Position numbers and translations under genes: made by a program
Assembly (NCBI GenBank): GCA_024280755.1
Contig: JAJRPN010000015.1
Location: 1 to 36,112 of the forward strand
Source: Planctomycetota bacterium
Lineage (GTDB): Bacteria > Planctomycetota > Phycisphaerae > Phycisphaerales > UBA1924
Reading direction: 5' to 3'
Length of the DNA stretch: 36,112 nucleotides
Shown here: positions 17,187-26,040 of the stretch, one piece after another
Position numbering within the stretch: the first letter of the stretch is position 1
How the letters are laid out: the number at the start of each line of letters is the position of its first letter
Notes under the pieces: generated by a model
Database searches by the model: none
Seen by the model: only the letters and a program-made list of their open reading frames with translations
What the model was told of the DNA's origin: nothing

Positions 17187-18917
17187 ATGGAACCATCTGA
17201 ACTCAAGGGCCGGAAACTCGGGCGTGTGCTGACCAAGCTCAAGGTGGTTACGCGCGAACAAGTTCACGAGGCGATTGGTATCCAGAGAGGGCGGACCAAC
17301 AAGGTGCGCATTGGTGAGATCCTCAAAGAGTTGGGGTATTGTACCGATCTTGATGTTTCCAAAGCCCTCGCGGGTCAGGCGGGGATGGCGTATGTCGATC
17401 TTGCTGATTATGAACTTGATGAGGAGACTATTGGTGCGATCCCGGCGGACAATGCCAAGGCGTATCACTGTGTGCCGATCGAGTACGATCCAAAGACTCG
17501 CCAACTCAAGATTGCGATCAAGAGTCCAGATAACTTCCAGGCGGTCGATGACCTTCGTTTGTTGATGGGGGCCAAGGTCGAGGCGGTAGTTGCTTCACCT
17601 GAGTCGATCGATGCGTTGCTTGAGAAGCATTACGCGACGAGCGAGTCGATGATGGATGTGGTCAATGCGTTGGCTTCAGATAAGAATCTTCAAGAGCTGA
17701 CCTCGCATTCGGATCAGTCGATCGACCTTGATGCAGTGATGGATGCTGCTGGTGATAACCAGGTGATTAAGTTGCTCAACTTGGTATTGCTCCAGGCGAT
17801 CCGCGATCGTGCATCGGACATCCACTTTGAGCCATTCGAGCATGAGTTCAAGATGCGGTATCGCATCGACGGCGTGCTGTATGAGATGGTGCCGCCACCC
17901 AAGCATTTGGGAACCGCGATTACGAGTCGTGTGAAGGTCATGGCGAATCTGGATATTGCGGAACGAAGATTGCCTCAGGACGGGCGTATTGAACTGACGG
18001 TTGGCGGGAATCCTGTTGACCTTCGTGTTGCGATTTTGCCGACGATCTATGGCGAGTCATGTGTAATGCGTGTGCTTGACCGGGGCAATGTTGAGCTTTC
18101 GCTCGATCGTGTTGGGTTCCGCCCGGACGATCTTGAGAACTTCCGCGGCTTGATCCGCAAGCCCAATGGTATTGTGATCGTGACTGGGCCAACGGGTTCT
18201 GGTAAGACCACGACGCTCTATGCGGCTTTGTCTGAACTCAATGATATTGAGACCAAGATTTTGACGGCTGAAGATCCTGTTGAATACGACATCGACGGGC
18301 TGTGCCAGGTTCAAGTGAACTCGGAGGTCGGGCTGACCTTTGCCAAGGCGCTGCGATCGTTCTTGCGTCAGGACCCTGATGTGATTCTGGTTGGTGAAAT
18401 TCGAGATTTGGAAACCGCTCAGATCGCGGTGCAGGCATCGCTGACTGGTCACTTGGTTCTTTCGACTTTGCATACGAATGATGCACCGAGTTCGATTATT
18501 CGATTGGTCGACTTGGGGATTGAGCCGTTCTTGTTGACAGCGACCCTAGAGGGCATTGTTGCCCAGCGGCTTGTTCGAACACTCGATCCAAAGACCAAGG
18601 AATCGTTCATTCCAAATGAGCAAGAGCTTATGGAGTTGGCGCTGCGAGCGGATGATGTTGCGGGTCAGAAGTTCTATCGCCCTGGCAGTGCTGCTGGTGT
18701 TGGTGGGGGATACAAGGGTCGAATGGCACTCTTTGAGATTATGACCTTTGATGATGAGATTCGTGATCTGATGATGAGCGAGGCAAGCACCACCGTGCTT
18801 CGCAACGCTGCTCGCAAGAAGGGGATGCGATCATTGCGTGAGAACGGTTTGATGGCGCTCTATGAAGGGGTGACTTCGATTGATGAGGTTGTTCGCGAGA
18901 CACTTGATGATGAGTAG
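17187..18917 (+). CDS. pilB: GspE/PilB-type assembly ATPase, copy 2
   Basis: A 576-aa paralogue of the ATPase at 14074. It has a GspE-N domain (1-150), a short linker without DRS repeats, Walker A GPTGSGKTT (334-342), Asp box AEDPVEYDIDGL, Walker B VILVGEIRD and His box GHLVLSTLHTND. Here too no tetracysteine zinc site is present before GGYKGRMALFE. CGGAG lies seven bases upstream of the ATG. It directly precedes the GspF/PilC gene, as GspE does in type II secretion operons, so it is the likelier partner of the pseudopilins downstream; copy 1 may serve a second fibre or form mixed hexamers. Confidence 0.92.
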   Translation: MEPSELKGRKLGRVLTKLKVVTREQVHEAIGIQRGRTNKVRIGEILKELGYCTDLDVSKALAGQAGMAYVDLADYELDEETIGAIPADNAKAYHCVPIEYDPKTRQLKIAIKSPDNFQAVDDLRLLMGAKVEAVVASPESIDALLEKHYATSESMMDVVNALASDKNLQELTSHSDQSIDLDAVMDAAGDNQVIKLLNLVLLQAIRDRASDIHFEPFEHEFKMRYRIDGVLYEMVPPPKHLGTAITSRVKVMANLDIAERRLPQDGRIELTVGGNPVDLRVAILPTIYGESCVMRVLDRGNVELSLDRVGFRPDDLENFRGLIRKPNGIVIVTGPTGSGKTTTLYAALSELNDIETKILTAEDPVEYDIDGLCQVQVNSEVGLTFAKALRSFLRQDPDVILVGEIRDLETAQIAVQASLTGHLVLSTLHTNDAPSSIIRLVDLGIEPFLLTATLEGIVAQRLVRTLDPKTKESFIPNEQELMELALRADDVAGQKFYRPGSAAGVGGGYKGRMALFEIMTFDDEIRDLMMSEASTTVLRNAARKKGMRSLRENGLMALYEGVTSIDEVVRETLDDE

Positions 18918-19015
18918 CAGCGAGTAATATGACCAGCATTTGGATTGAACTATTTGAGCATGACACCAACGCCGGCTTTGTTTGAGGCGTTGATTGGGAC
19001 GAGGAGTAGACGACT

Positions 19016-20296
19016 ATGGCAACTTATACTTACCAGGCACTCAACGCATCTGGCAAAACACAGAAGGGCACGGTGGAAGCATCGAGTTCTGAAGAGGCGA
19101 TCCAGCGGATTAAGTCGCAGGGATATTTCCCAACTTCTGTCCAGGCGCAGAAGGCCAAGAAGTCTTCAAACAAGGCCGACAAGGCTGCTGAGAAGGCGGC
19201 TAAGCCTAAGAAAAAAAAGAAGGGTGGCGGTTTCTCCATTGGCGGTGTCAAGCCCAAATATCTCGCGTTGTTTACGCGTCAGCTTTCGACGCTTCAGGAT
19301 GCGGGCTTGCCGTTGTTGCGTTCGCTTCAAATCCTTGAAAGCCAGCAGAAGCCGGGCCTGCTCAAGAACATTCTTTTGGGTGTGACCGAGGAAGTTGAAG
19401 GCGGTAGTTCGTTGAGTGAATCGATGGGGAAGTTTCCCAAGGCATTCGATCATCTCTATGTGAAGATGGTGAACGCGGGCGAAATTGGTGGTGTGCTTGA
19501 TGTTATCCTCCAGCGCCTTTCCGAGTTCATGGAGAAGGCCGAGCGGCTCAAGCGAAAAATCAAGGGCGCGATGGTCTATCCGATCGTGGTGATCTTTGTT
19601 GCTTTGGCGATTTTGACAGGCATTATGCTTTTGATCATCCCGAAGTTTGAAGAGATCTTCTTGGACTTTGGTATTGAGCTTCCGGGTTTGACCCAGGCGT
19701 TGATTAATACCAGCCGATGGGTGGCGGGCAATGGGAGTATGGTGCCGGGTTGGGCCGTGCTTGTCTTTGGTGGTCCAATCTTATGGATGAGTTATAAGTT
19801 GATCCGCAAGACGCCTCCGGGGCGTGCGGTGTTTGATACGACGGTTTTGTGGGTGCCTGTGCTTGGCACACTAATCCGCAAGACTGTAATTGCTCGTTTT
19901 ACTCGAACATTGGGCACGCTGATTAGTGCGGGTGTTCCGATTCTTGAAGCGGTGACGATTACCGCTCAGACATCGGGCAACCATGTGTTCGAGAAGGCGC
20001 TGACGAATGTGCATGACTCGATTCGTGAGGGCGAGACCTTTGCAACGCCTTTGCGTGAATCGAAGACTTGTGACGCGATCGTGGTCAACATGATTGATGT
20101 TGGTGAAGAGACCGGCGAGATGGATGCGATGCTTTTGAAGATCGCTGATAACTACGACGAAGAGGTCGATGTTGCGGTGGCGGCATTGGTTTCGCTGATC
20201 GAGCCTTTGATGGTTGTGGTGCTTGGTGTCATGGTCGGTACGATCGTGGTCGCGATGTTCTTGCCGATGATCAAGATGCTCGAATCGCTTGGATAA
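19016..20296 (+). CDS. pilC: GspF/PilC-type inner-membrane platform protein
   Basis: A 426-aa polytopic membrane protein that couples the ATPases to pilin insertion. It starts with YTYQALNASGKTQKGTVEA (the usual PilC N-terminus), has two GspF repeats, and three main membrane segments (about residues 185-205, 235-258 and 395-420). FTRQLSTLQDAGLPLLRSL and FTRTLGTLISAGVPILEAV are the two repeat signatures. Residues 45-75 form a Lys/Ala-rich insertion ending KPKKKKKGGG, coded with an A8 run at 19211-19218. The gene follows the second ATPase by 98 bp. Confidence 0.94.
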   Translation: MATYTYQALNASGKTQKGTVEASSSEEAIQRIKSQGYFPTSVQAQKAKKSSNKADKAAEKAAKPKKKKKGGGFSIGGVKPKYLALFTRQLSTLQDAGLPLLRSLQILESQQKPGLLKNILLGVTEEVEGGSSLSESMGKFPKAFDHLYVKMVNAGEIGGVLDVILQRLSEFMEKAERLKRKIKGAMVYPIVVIFVALAILTGIMLLIIPKFEEIFLDFGIELPGLTQALINTSRWVAGNGSMVPGWAVLVFGGPILWMSYKLIRKTPPGRAVFDTTVLWVPVLGTLIRKTVIARFTRTLGTLISAGVPILEAVTITAQTSGNHVFEKALTNVHDSIREGETFATPLRESKTCDAIVVNMIDVGEETGEMDAMLLKIADNYDEEVDVAVAALVSLIEPLMVVVLGVMVGTIVVAMFLPMIKMLESLG

Positions 20297-20388
20297 GGAC
20301 TCAAGAAACAACGGGGAAATCAAGCTTTGGGCACTGAAGACGAATACAGAGCCATGTGAAAACAGAAACGCAACGGATGAGGATCAAG

Positions 20389-21564
20389 ATGGTCAATCGC
20401 AAACAACACACCAATAAGATGAGCCGACCCGGCTTTACGCTTATGGAAATCCTAGTGGTGATCGCCATCATCGCTTTGATCATGGCGATGGTGTTCGCGG
20501 CGTTGAATCGCGCAACGATCACGGCCAAGCGTTCGGCGAGTGAACGGTCGGCTTCTGCTTTGGCGCAGTCTGTGGTGAACTTTCGTAACGAGTTTGGATT
20601 CTTGCCGCCTTTGGTCCATGATGGGCTTAGCGTGAGTGCGGGGGATGATGACTATCGTCCACTTCGGGTTGATCCGACAGATTCACCAATTGATGGCCCG
20701 CTCCTTAGGCACGACGAAGATCCAGCCTTGCCTGTTATCTATACCGTAGTTGTTTGGTCTGAGGGTTTAGATTTTAACTTCTTCCGTCGCCGTGAGGGTT
20801 CGGGAGCGGATGAGATCAAGCTGGCGAATGGCTCTGGGTGGGATATTGATGGTGCATGGGAAGATCGTCGCTATAGCAAATATTCATTGGCATATTACCT
20901 AACTGGTGCGCTCGATCGTGATATCGATGGTGTGCGTGGGCCTGGGTTTGTTCGCCCTGCGATCGACGGCACCTACGAAGGCGTTGGTTACCCTGTTGGG
21001 TTCCGGTCTTCGGGTGAGCGGTTTGCGCCGATGATGGATGTAGATCGTCCGGGCGTGCGTATTGCGGTTCAGTATGTTGAACCTAACGAAGTTCCTGAAC
21101 ATGATCTTGGGACATCGGCTCCGCCATCTTATGATGATGTATTCAATTTTTATGCGGATGCTCGCATCAAAGATTCATTGGTATCGCTTGTCGATGCCTT
21201 TGGGACGGCGTTTCGGTATTACCGATGGGAGCGTGGGCGATTCGACAGTGATACTGGTCAGTTGGTCGTTGAGGATCAGCTCGATTTCAATCTGCCTCCG
21301 ATTTTGATTGATCCGATTGTGCTTTCACAGATGGAAAATAATCCGGCGATGTTGGATGATCTCGATTTGACCGGGGGCAACATGAAGCTTCGTGAGGCAC
21401 GGTTTGCGATTATCAGCGCAGGCCCGGATCGGCTCTTTGGGACAGAGAGTATCGATTTGCTCGCCAAAACACTAGGGGTGAGCACTGTGCCGACAGATGT
21501 TAATGAGATCGCGGCGTTACGGAAGAGTGTGTGGGTTGATAACGCTGTGGAGATCGGAAACTAA
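20389..21564 (+). CDS. Oversized G-like pseudopilin
   Basis: A 391-aa type IV prepilin-like protein. The leader ends at Gly15, then F16-TLMEILVVIAIIALIM with Glu20 as the +5 residue; the hydrophobic helix covers about 16-38. The first residues after the helix (SERSASALAQSVVNFRNEFGFLPP) resemble GspG, but the GspG family has about 140 residues. The globular part is Asp-rich (ALDRDIDGVRGPGF). ATG 20389 is favoured by GAGG six bases upstream; an in-frame GTG at 20356 and ATG at 20377 are alternatives. It should be cleaved by a prepilin peptidase coded elsewhere and act as a fibre subunit. Confidence 0.85.
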   Translation: MVNRKQHTNKMSRPGFTLMEILVVIAIIALIMAMVFAALNRATITAKRSASERSASALAQSVVNFRNEFGFLPPLVHDGLSVSAGDDDYRPLRVDPTDSPIDGPLLRHDEDPALPVIYTVVVWSEGLDFNFFRRREGSGADEIKLANGSGWDIDGAWEDRRYSKYSLAYYLTGALDRDIDGVRGPGFVRPAIDGTYEGVGYPVGFRSSGERFAPMMDVDRPGVRIAVQYVEPNEVPEHDLGTSAPPSYDDVFNFYADARIKDSLVSLVDAFGTAFRYYRWERGRFDSDTGQLVVEDQLDFNLPPILIDPIVLSQMENNPAMLDDLDLTGGNMKLREARFAIISAGPDRLFGTESIDLLAKTLGVSTVPTDVNEIAALRKSVWVDNAVEIGN

Positions 21565-22835
21565 TGGTACAAAAGATCAAAAAAACAAGGAGCCGATACG
21601 ACACACGCTTCGGGCTGGATCGTGCTTTCACGGTGGTTGAACTCATGGTCGTGATTGTGATCGGGCTTGTGATCCTGACAATCGCTGTCCCGGCGTTTCA
21701 AGCAATGGCGTATTCTTCGAATCGTTCGTTGGCAGCCAACGCGCTCAAGGCATCTTCAAAGATGGCGCGAGATTTGGCGATTCGTTCTGGCGTAGACAGT
21801 GCTGTGATCTTTGTATATGACCCGCAGGTCGGCAAGATGCAGATTATTCCTGCGATTAAGATTGGTGTTATTCGTGAACCAACAACCGCAGGCACCGGCA
21901 CTGGCATGTCAATGCAGCTTGGCGATTTGCCATACTTTGATCGGGCCGTCTTTGTTCCCGCAGCTGCTGGCGAGGTGCTTGAGCTTCCCGAGTTCTGGAT
22001 GGTTCGTGGGCATGCGCCATCACGAACACTCTTGGATCGCGACTCTGCGGGTGATCTTGGAGCGGATTGGTACAACTGGTCGGCGTATGGCGGCGATGAT
22101 GAGTCGAGTCTCATCAAGGACACCGATCATTGGCTCTTCCCAGAAACAGGATTTTTTCCATACAATGCACAAGTCAACGGCGGGGCGATTGATGGGGGCT
22201 TAGATGCGATTAATCCTTCGTTGCCCACCGCTCGTCAGTCGTTCATGCTTCTGTTTGATGCTCGCACTGGTGTGGTAAGTCGCGATACGAACTCGGCATT
22301 GTTTGTGGATCCACGCAATAGCCGCGAGCGGCCGTATGGTGATCCGACGCTTTATGAGCGTACGCTTCGAGTTGATTTGACCGAGGATATCGCAGTCTGG
22401 GCATCACGGATTGTTGACTCACCAGATTTGACAGACGATGGAAATGCTTATCGCCTTGATGACGAGGAGTTGCGTCTTCAGCTGATTGGCACTGCATCGA
22501 ACGATACGATTTTGGTGAAGCCGGTGACACGCTTGGCGCTCTATGACGAGCGTGAACTCGCGATCGGCGTGCTCGCTCGTGGGCTCAACCAAACAACACG
22601 GACGATCTATCTTCCTGCGGATCAGAACGATCCCAACGCGAAGATCGAGTTTGATGATTCCCTGTTTGCCATCTTCAATGAAGGCGACTTGGTTGAGCAG
22701 ATAGATTATTGGATTGATGGCAATACTACATTCGCTCTCGTTGGGGATACCGAGTTTGATCTTGATGATGAGCCGGGGTCACGGATCTTTATGGTCCAGT
22801 CTTACACAGGTGAACTCCAGGAGGTGCTCCGATGA
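21564..22835 (+). CDS. Oversized H/FimT-like pseudopilin
   Basis: A 423-aa prepilin-like protein whose ATG overlaps the preceding stop (TAATG). The processing site is Ala21-Phe22 with TVVEL, so +5 is Glu26 but -1 is Ala instead of the usual Gly. After the helix, NALKASSKMARDLAIRSGVD matches the GspH/FimT pattern of an A-R-x-x-A-I helix. GspH proteins have about 170-190 residues, so the C-terminal 250 residues are extra. In position and fold start it is the H-like minor pseudopilin of the tip complex. Confidence 0.83.
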   Translation: MVQKIKKTRSRYDTRFGLDRAFTVVELMVVIVIGLVILTIAVPAFQAMAYSSNRSLAANALKASSKMARDLAIRSGVDSAVIFVYDPQVGKMQIIPAIKIGVIREPTTAGTGTGMSMQLGDLPYFDRAVFVPAAAGEVLELPEFWMVRGHAPSRTLLDRDSAGDLGADWYNWSAYGGDDESSLIKDTDHWLFPETGFFPYNAQVNGGAIDGGLDAINPSLPTARQSFMLLFDARTGVVSRDTNSALFVDPRNSRERPYGDPTLYERTLRVDLTEDIAVWASRIVDSPDLTDDGNAYRLDDEELRLQLIGTASNDTILVKPVTRLALYDERELAIGVLARGLNQTTRTIYLPADQNDPNAKIEFDDSLFAIFNEGDLVEQIDYWIDGNTTFALVGDTEFDLDDEPGSRIFMVQSYTGELQEVLR

Positions 22836-24016
22836 AAATCGTCACCAGACCAAACAACACATCACGCGGCTTCACACTGATCGAGGTGTTGATCGCGATT
22901 CTCGTCCTTGCTATTGGCATGCTTGGGCTTGGAGCAATCTTCCCGGCGGTAATCGCCGAGCAGCGAGATTCGTTCGAGGTCATCGAAGGAGCGAATACTG
23001 CAAGCGTGGCTGAGGCATTGATCTCGAACCGTGAGTTCATTGACTTTGCATTGCTCAGCGAAGACTTTGGGCGAAAGAACGAGCTAGCCGATGAGCGATA
23101 TGCTTATGAATGGGTCGTACCGGCATTTGGAGCGGCGTTTCCGAGTCCATTTGGTACCACTTGGACCTCGCCGGTGCCGAGCTTTGTAGATCTGACTGGA
23201 ATTGCGACCGAGTTCGCTGGCTCAGAGACGGGGCTTTGGAGTTTTAACTCCAACGGGTCAACTATCAATACAACGATTGCGATTGCTGATACAAACAGGC
23301 ATCTTGCTCAGATTCCAGTTTCAGCAAGGGTTTTTCCGCAGCCATATTCTGGTAAAGATCCCAAATATGTTTGGGATATCGCACTTCGGCGTGAGCCTTC
23401 GGGCGATCGGCTTCAGGCGGCAATTTTCGTGCGTCGGATCGATGCTCGGATTCGGATTCCTAAGGAACTTTCACTGAGCGATATGCTGACCGGCGGACGC
23501 TTTCAATCGCCAGCAAACTTGCCGGGCGATCCGGTGCTTCCTGTTGCCCTCGATCGTAACAACGGACGAATCGGACCAGATGATGGGCTCAATCCAGATA
23601 TGGTGTATGCCGCGATCCAGACCCTTAAAGTCGAGGTCTATGAAGAGCATCTCGATTGGATGATCTTTAAAGATGGCGCAGGTACTGGGATCGATACTTC
23701 GGTTGGATATGCAACCAAGATTGGGCAGAAGTTGCTCGATAATACAGGTATTGTGCGGACAGTGGTGGGCATGCCGAGGGTGGATGCGAGTGATCCGATC
23801 TTTGGTCAAGTGACCGGGCAGAATCGGGTAGTTCAGGTTGATCCCCCGTTTGTTTTCCGTAATGCAGGGGGGGCGAATACTGATGATGTTCGTCCAGATA
23901 CAAATACAACGAATAGAGACTTTGACGCCAAGCGAGCGAGTTGGGTGCGTCAAGTGATCTTTACGCCTCGGACTCCGGTGACGATCCGTGTGGTGACGCT
24001 GGAGGAATCACGATGA
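22832..24016 (+). CDS. Oversized I/PilV-like pseudopilin
   Basis: A 394-aa prepilin-like protein with ATGA overlap with the gene before. The short leader ends at Gly13, then FTLIEVLIAILVLAIGMLGL with Glu18 at +5. The GMLGLGAIFP continuation followed by a helix with AEALISNREF is typical of GspI/PilV. The family has 120-180 residues; here more than 200 extra residues follow. AGGAGGTG just before the ATG is a strong ribosome-binding site. Confidence 0.85.
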   Translation: MKIVTRPNNTSRGFTLIEVLIAILVLAIGMLGLGAIFPAVIAEQRDSFEVIEGANTASVAEALISNREFIDFALLSEDFGRKNELADERYAYEWVVPAFGAAFPSPFGTTWTSPVPSFVDLTGIATEFAGSETGLWSFNSNGSTINTTIAIADTNRHLAQIPVSARVFPQPYSGKDPKYVWDIALRREPSGDRLQAAIFVRRIDARIRIPKELSLSDMLTGGRFQSPANLPGDPVLPVALDRNNGRIGPDDGLNPDMVYAAIQTLKVEVYEEHLDWMIFKDGAGTGIDTSVGYATKIGQKLLDNTGIVRTVVGMPRVDASDPIFGQVTGQNRVVQVDPPFVFRNAGGANTDDVRPDTNTTNRDFDAKRASWVRQVIFTPRTPVTIRVVTLEESR

Positions 24017-25902
24017 GTCGAGTAGTTGATTCAAAGAGTTCGATGCAAGGGCCAATGAACGGTTCTGTGCAACAAATGAACACGCGTAAGAACGGGTTTA
24101 CGCTTATCGAGCTGCTCGTCACGATCGGGATCCTTGTGGTCTTGACTGTTGGTGTGGCGACCATTTTTAACTCGGTCGGTAAGACCGTTGCGAAGGGAGG
24201 CAAGCTCTCCGAACTCAACCAGTTCGCGGCTCGTCTTGAACGCGTAATGCGCGAAGACTTTCAAAACATGACCCGTGATGGGTTTTTGGTGATTGTCAAC
24301 AAAAACGCGAGCTATGGCTTAGGGCGAGATCAGAGCGGCAATGAATCTTGGGATACCCAACTCTATCGCGGCGAGAAGACCAATATTGATATTGATCTGT
24401 ATCCTGGCGATTCTGATGGCGATGGACGGATTCGTCGGAGCGATGAGATTATGTTCTTCCGCCGAGGCGATTTTGAATCAGCTCGGCGTGCGATCTCTTC
24501 GGATATGCTCGCGACTTCGAGCGAAGCTGCGATTTACTACGGGCATGGTCAGAAGCGTCGTCCAGATTTGGTTCGTGTCAATAATCCAACCAATTTTTTC
24601 TTTAATCCTGCGCCCTGGGACAATAATTTTGACAGCCTATTTGACACCCGGTTGGGTGTGAACACCGTTGGGCAAATTAATCCCAACGAGTTTGCACGCG
24701 ATTGGTCGCTGCTCCGTCAGGTGACTCTTTTGGTGAATCCATTGGGTGCTGGGCAGAGCGTGGCGTCTGAGGTGTTTGGCGAGAATCGTATTGATCGGAG
24801 CGAGCGTCCATATTTGCAAGACTCGCCTCGCCAGATCGCGCTTCAGCCAGCAGGGCGGAGTATTTTTACTTCACTCAGCGGGACTGATGGCACAAAGAAC
24901 CATCGATGGTTGTTTGATCGTGCAGCCGGTGGTCCGGTACTCTTAGATCCGAACCCGCATTATCGTGTGAGTGGCATGGTGGATGTCGTGACTGAAGATC
25001 TCGCCACGATTCGTAGCACGATTCAGGCATTGCCAATATCGATGGAACCGTCAGATTACTTTAACTACCTCCCCGGCGACGAATTGCCTGTGACCAAGAC
25101 ACGCGATGAGTTTGAAAATGATTTCTGGATTAATACTGCTACAAGCCCCAGGCCAGCCGATGCGTTGTCGATCAACCTTGGTAAACAAACGGACTCTGGA
25201 GTTTGGGCACCGGGGAGTACGCTTCAAGGCGATCGGATTCGTAAGTGGATGCTCGATGCGTTGCCAAGCCGATGGGATCTCAACGGGAGCAACCCGCAGT
25301 TCGTATCGGGTGTTCGTTATGAAGATATCCCGACTCGGCTGATGTTTACTGATGATCCAAACACGGATGCCGAAAGAAATCAGCGGGCGTATGACGAGGC
25401 GAATCAGGAGATGCTCAGTGCATCGGTGTTCATTCCTCGTTGTAGCGAGTTCATTGTTGAATGGTCCTACGGCTTTGTAAATAACAATCTTGTGGCTGGT
25501 GATCCCGGGTATAAAGAGTTGATGTGGTACGGGCTCGATCGGTATATTGATACCAATGGCGATGGGTTGATTAAATCGGACAACTCTGACGAGTTGGCTG
25601 CGAGACTCTATACAGCTCGCAGTACAGTACAAGCGGGTGATGACTTTGCGTATACGCCGCCTCGGAAGAGATCTCGTGGTGTGGATTCAGAGCTTGTCGT
25701 CGGGCGACCTGGCGTGATGGGCGGCGGGAATCCAAGCAATGTCGAGATCGCAACCTTTGGGTTTAATACACGGGCGTCTGAGCCGGGTGCGATCTGGCAA
25801 TGGCCTAAGTTTGTGCGGATCACGATGAACTTGGCAGATCCGATTGATCGTGATGTCGAACAGACTTATCAGATCGTGTTCAAGCTTCCAGAGCTTGAGT
25901 AA
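24013..25902 (+). CDS. Oversized J/PilW-like pseudopilin with EF-hand-like loops
   Basis: A 629-aa prepilin-like protein. The ATG at 24013 overlaps the previous stop (ATGA) and has GGAGGA ahead of it; the frame is open further upstream, but only inside the preceding gene. The 28-residue leader ends at Gly28, then FTLIELLVTIGILVVLTVGV with Glu33 at +5. The following helix (ELNQFAARLERVMREDFQNM) is the J-type pattern. Two segments fit EF-hand loops: DSDGDGRIRRSD (133-144) and DTNGDGLIKSDN (513-524), so calcium binding is likely. GspJ has about 200 residues; this one is three times longer. Confidence 0.84.
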   Translation: MSRVVDSKSSMQGPMNGSVQQMNTRKNGFTLIELLVTIGILVVLTVGVATIFNSVGKTVAKGGKLSELNQFAARLERVMREDFQNMTRDGFLVIVNKNASYGLGRDQSGNESWDTQLYRGEKTNIDIDLYPGDSDGDGRIRRSDEIMFFRRGDFESARRAISSDMLATSSEAAIYYGHGQKRRPDLVRVNNPTNFFFNPAPWDNNFDSLFDTRLGVNTVGQINPNEFARDWSLLRQVTLLVNPLGAGQSVASEVFGENRIDRSERPYLQDSPRQIALQPAGRSIFTSLSGTDGTKNHRWLFDRAAGGPVLLDPNPHYRVSGMVDVVTEDLATIRSTIQALPISMEPSDYFNYLPGDELPVTKTRDEFENDFWINTATSPRPADALSINLGKQTDSGVWAPGSTLQGDRIRKWMLDALPSRWDLNGSNPQFVSGVRYEDIPTRLMFTDDPNTDAERNQRAYDEANQEMLSASVFIPRCSEFIVEWSYGFVNNNLVAGDPGYKELMWYGLDRYIDTNGDGLIKSDNSDELAARLYTARSTVQAGDDFAYTPPRKRSRGVDSELVVGRPGVMGGGNPSNVEIATFGFNTRASEPGAIWQWPKFVRITMNLADPIDRDVEQTYQIVFKLPELE

Positions 25903-26040
25903 TAGATTATTTGGGACGGACGGGACGGAAGTGTGGGACGATTGGCCAATGGAACGCTGCATGCACCGTGCAGAGGATGACAGGCTGATCAATAACCCGA
26001 GCGGTGCGCATCGCCCAGCAGTTTGGGCGAGGAGATGGAT

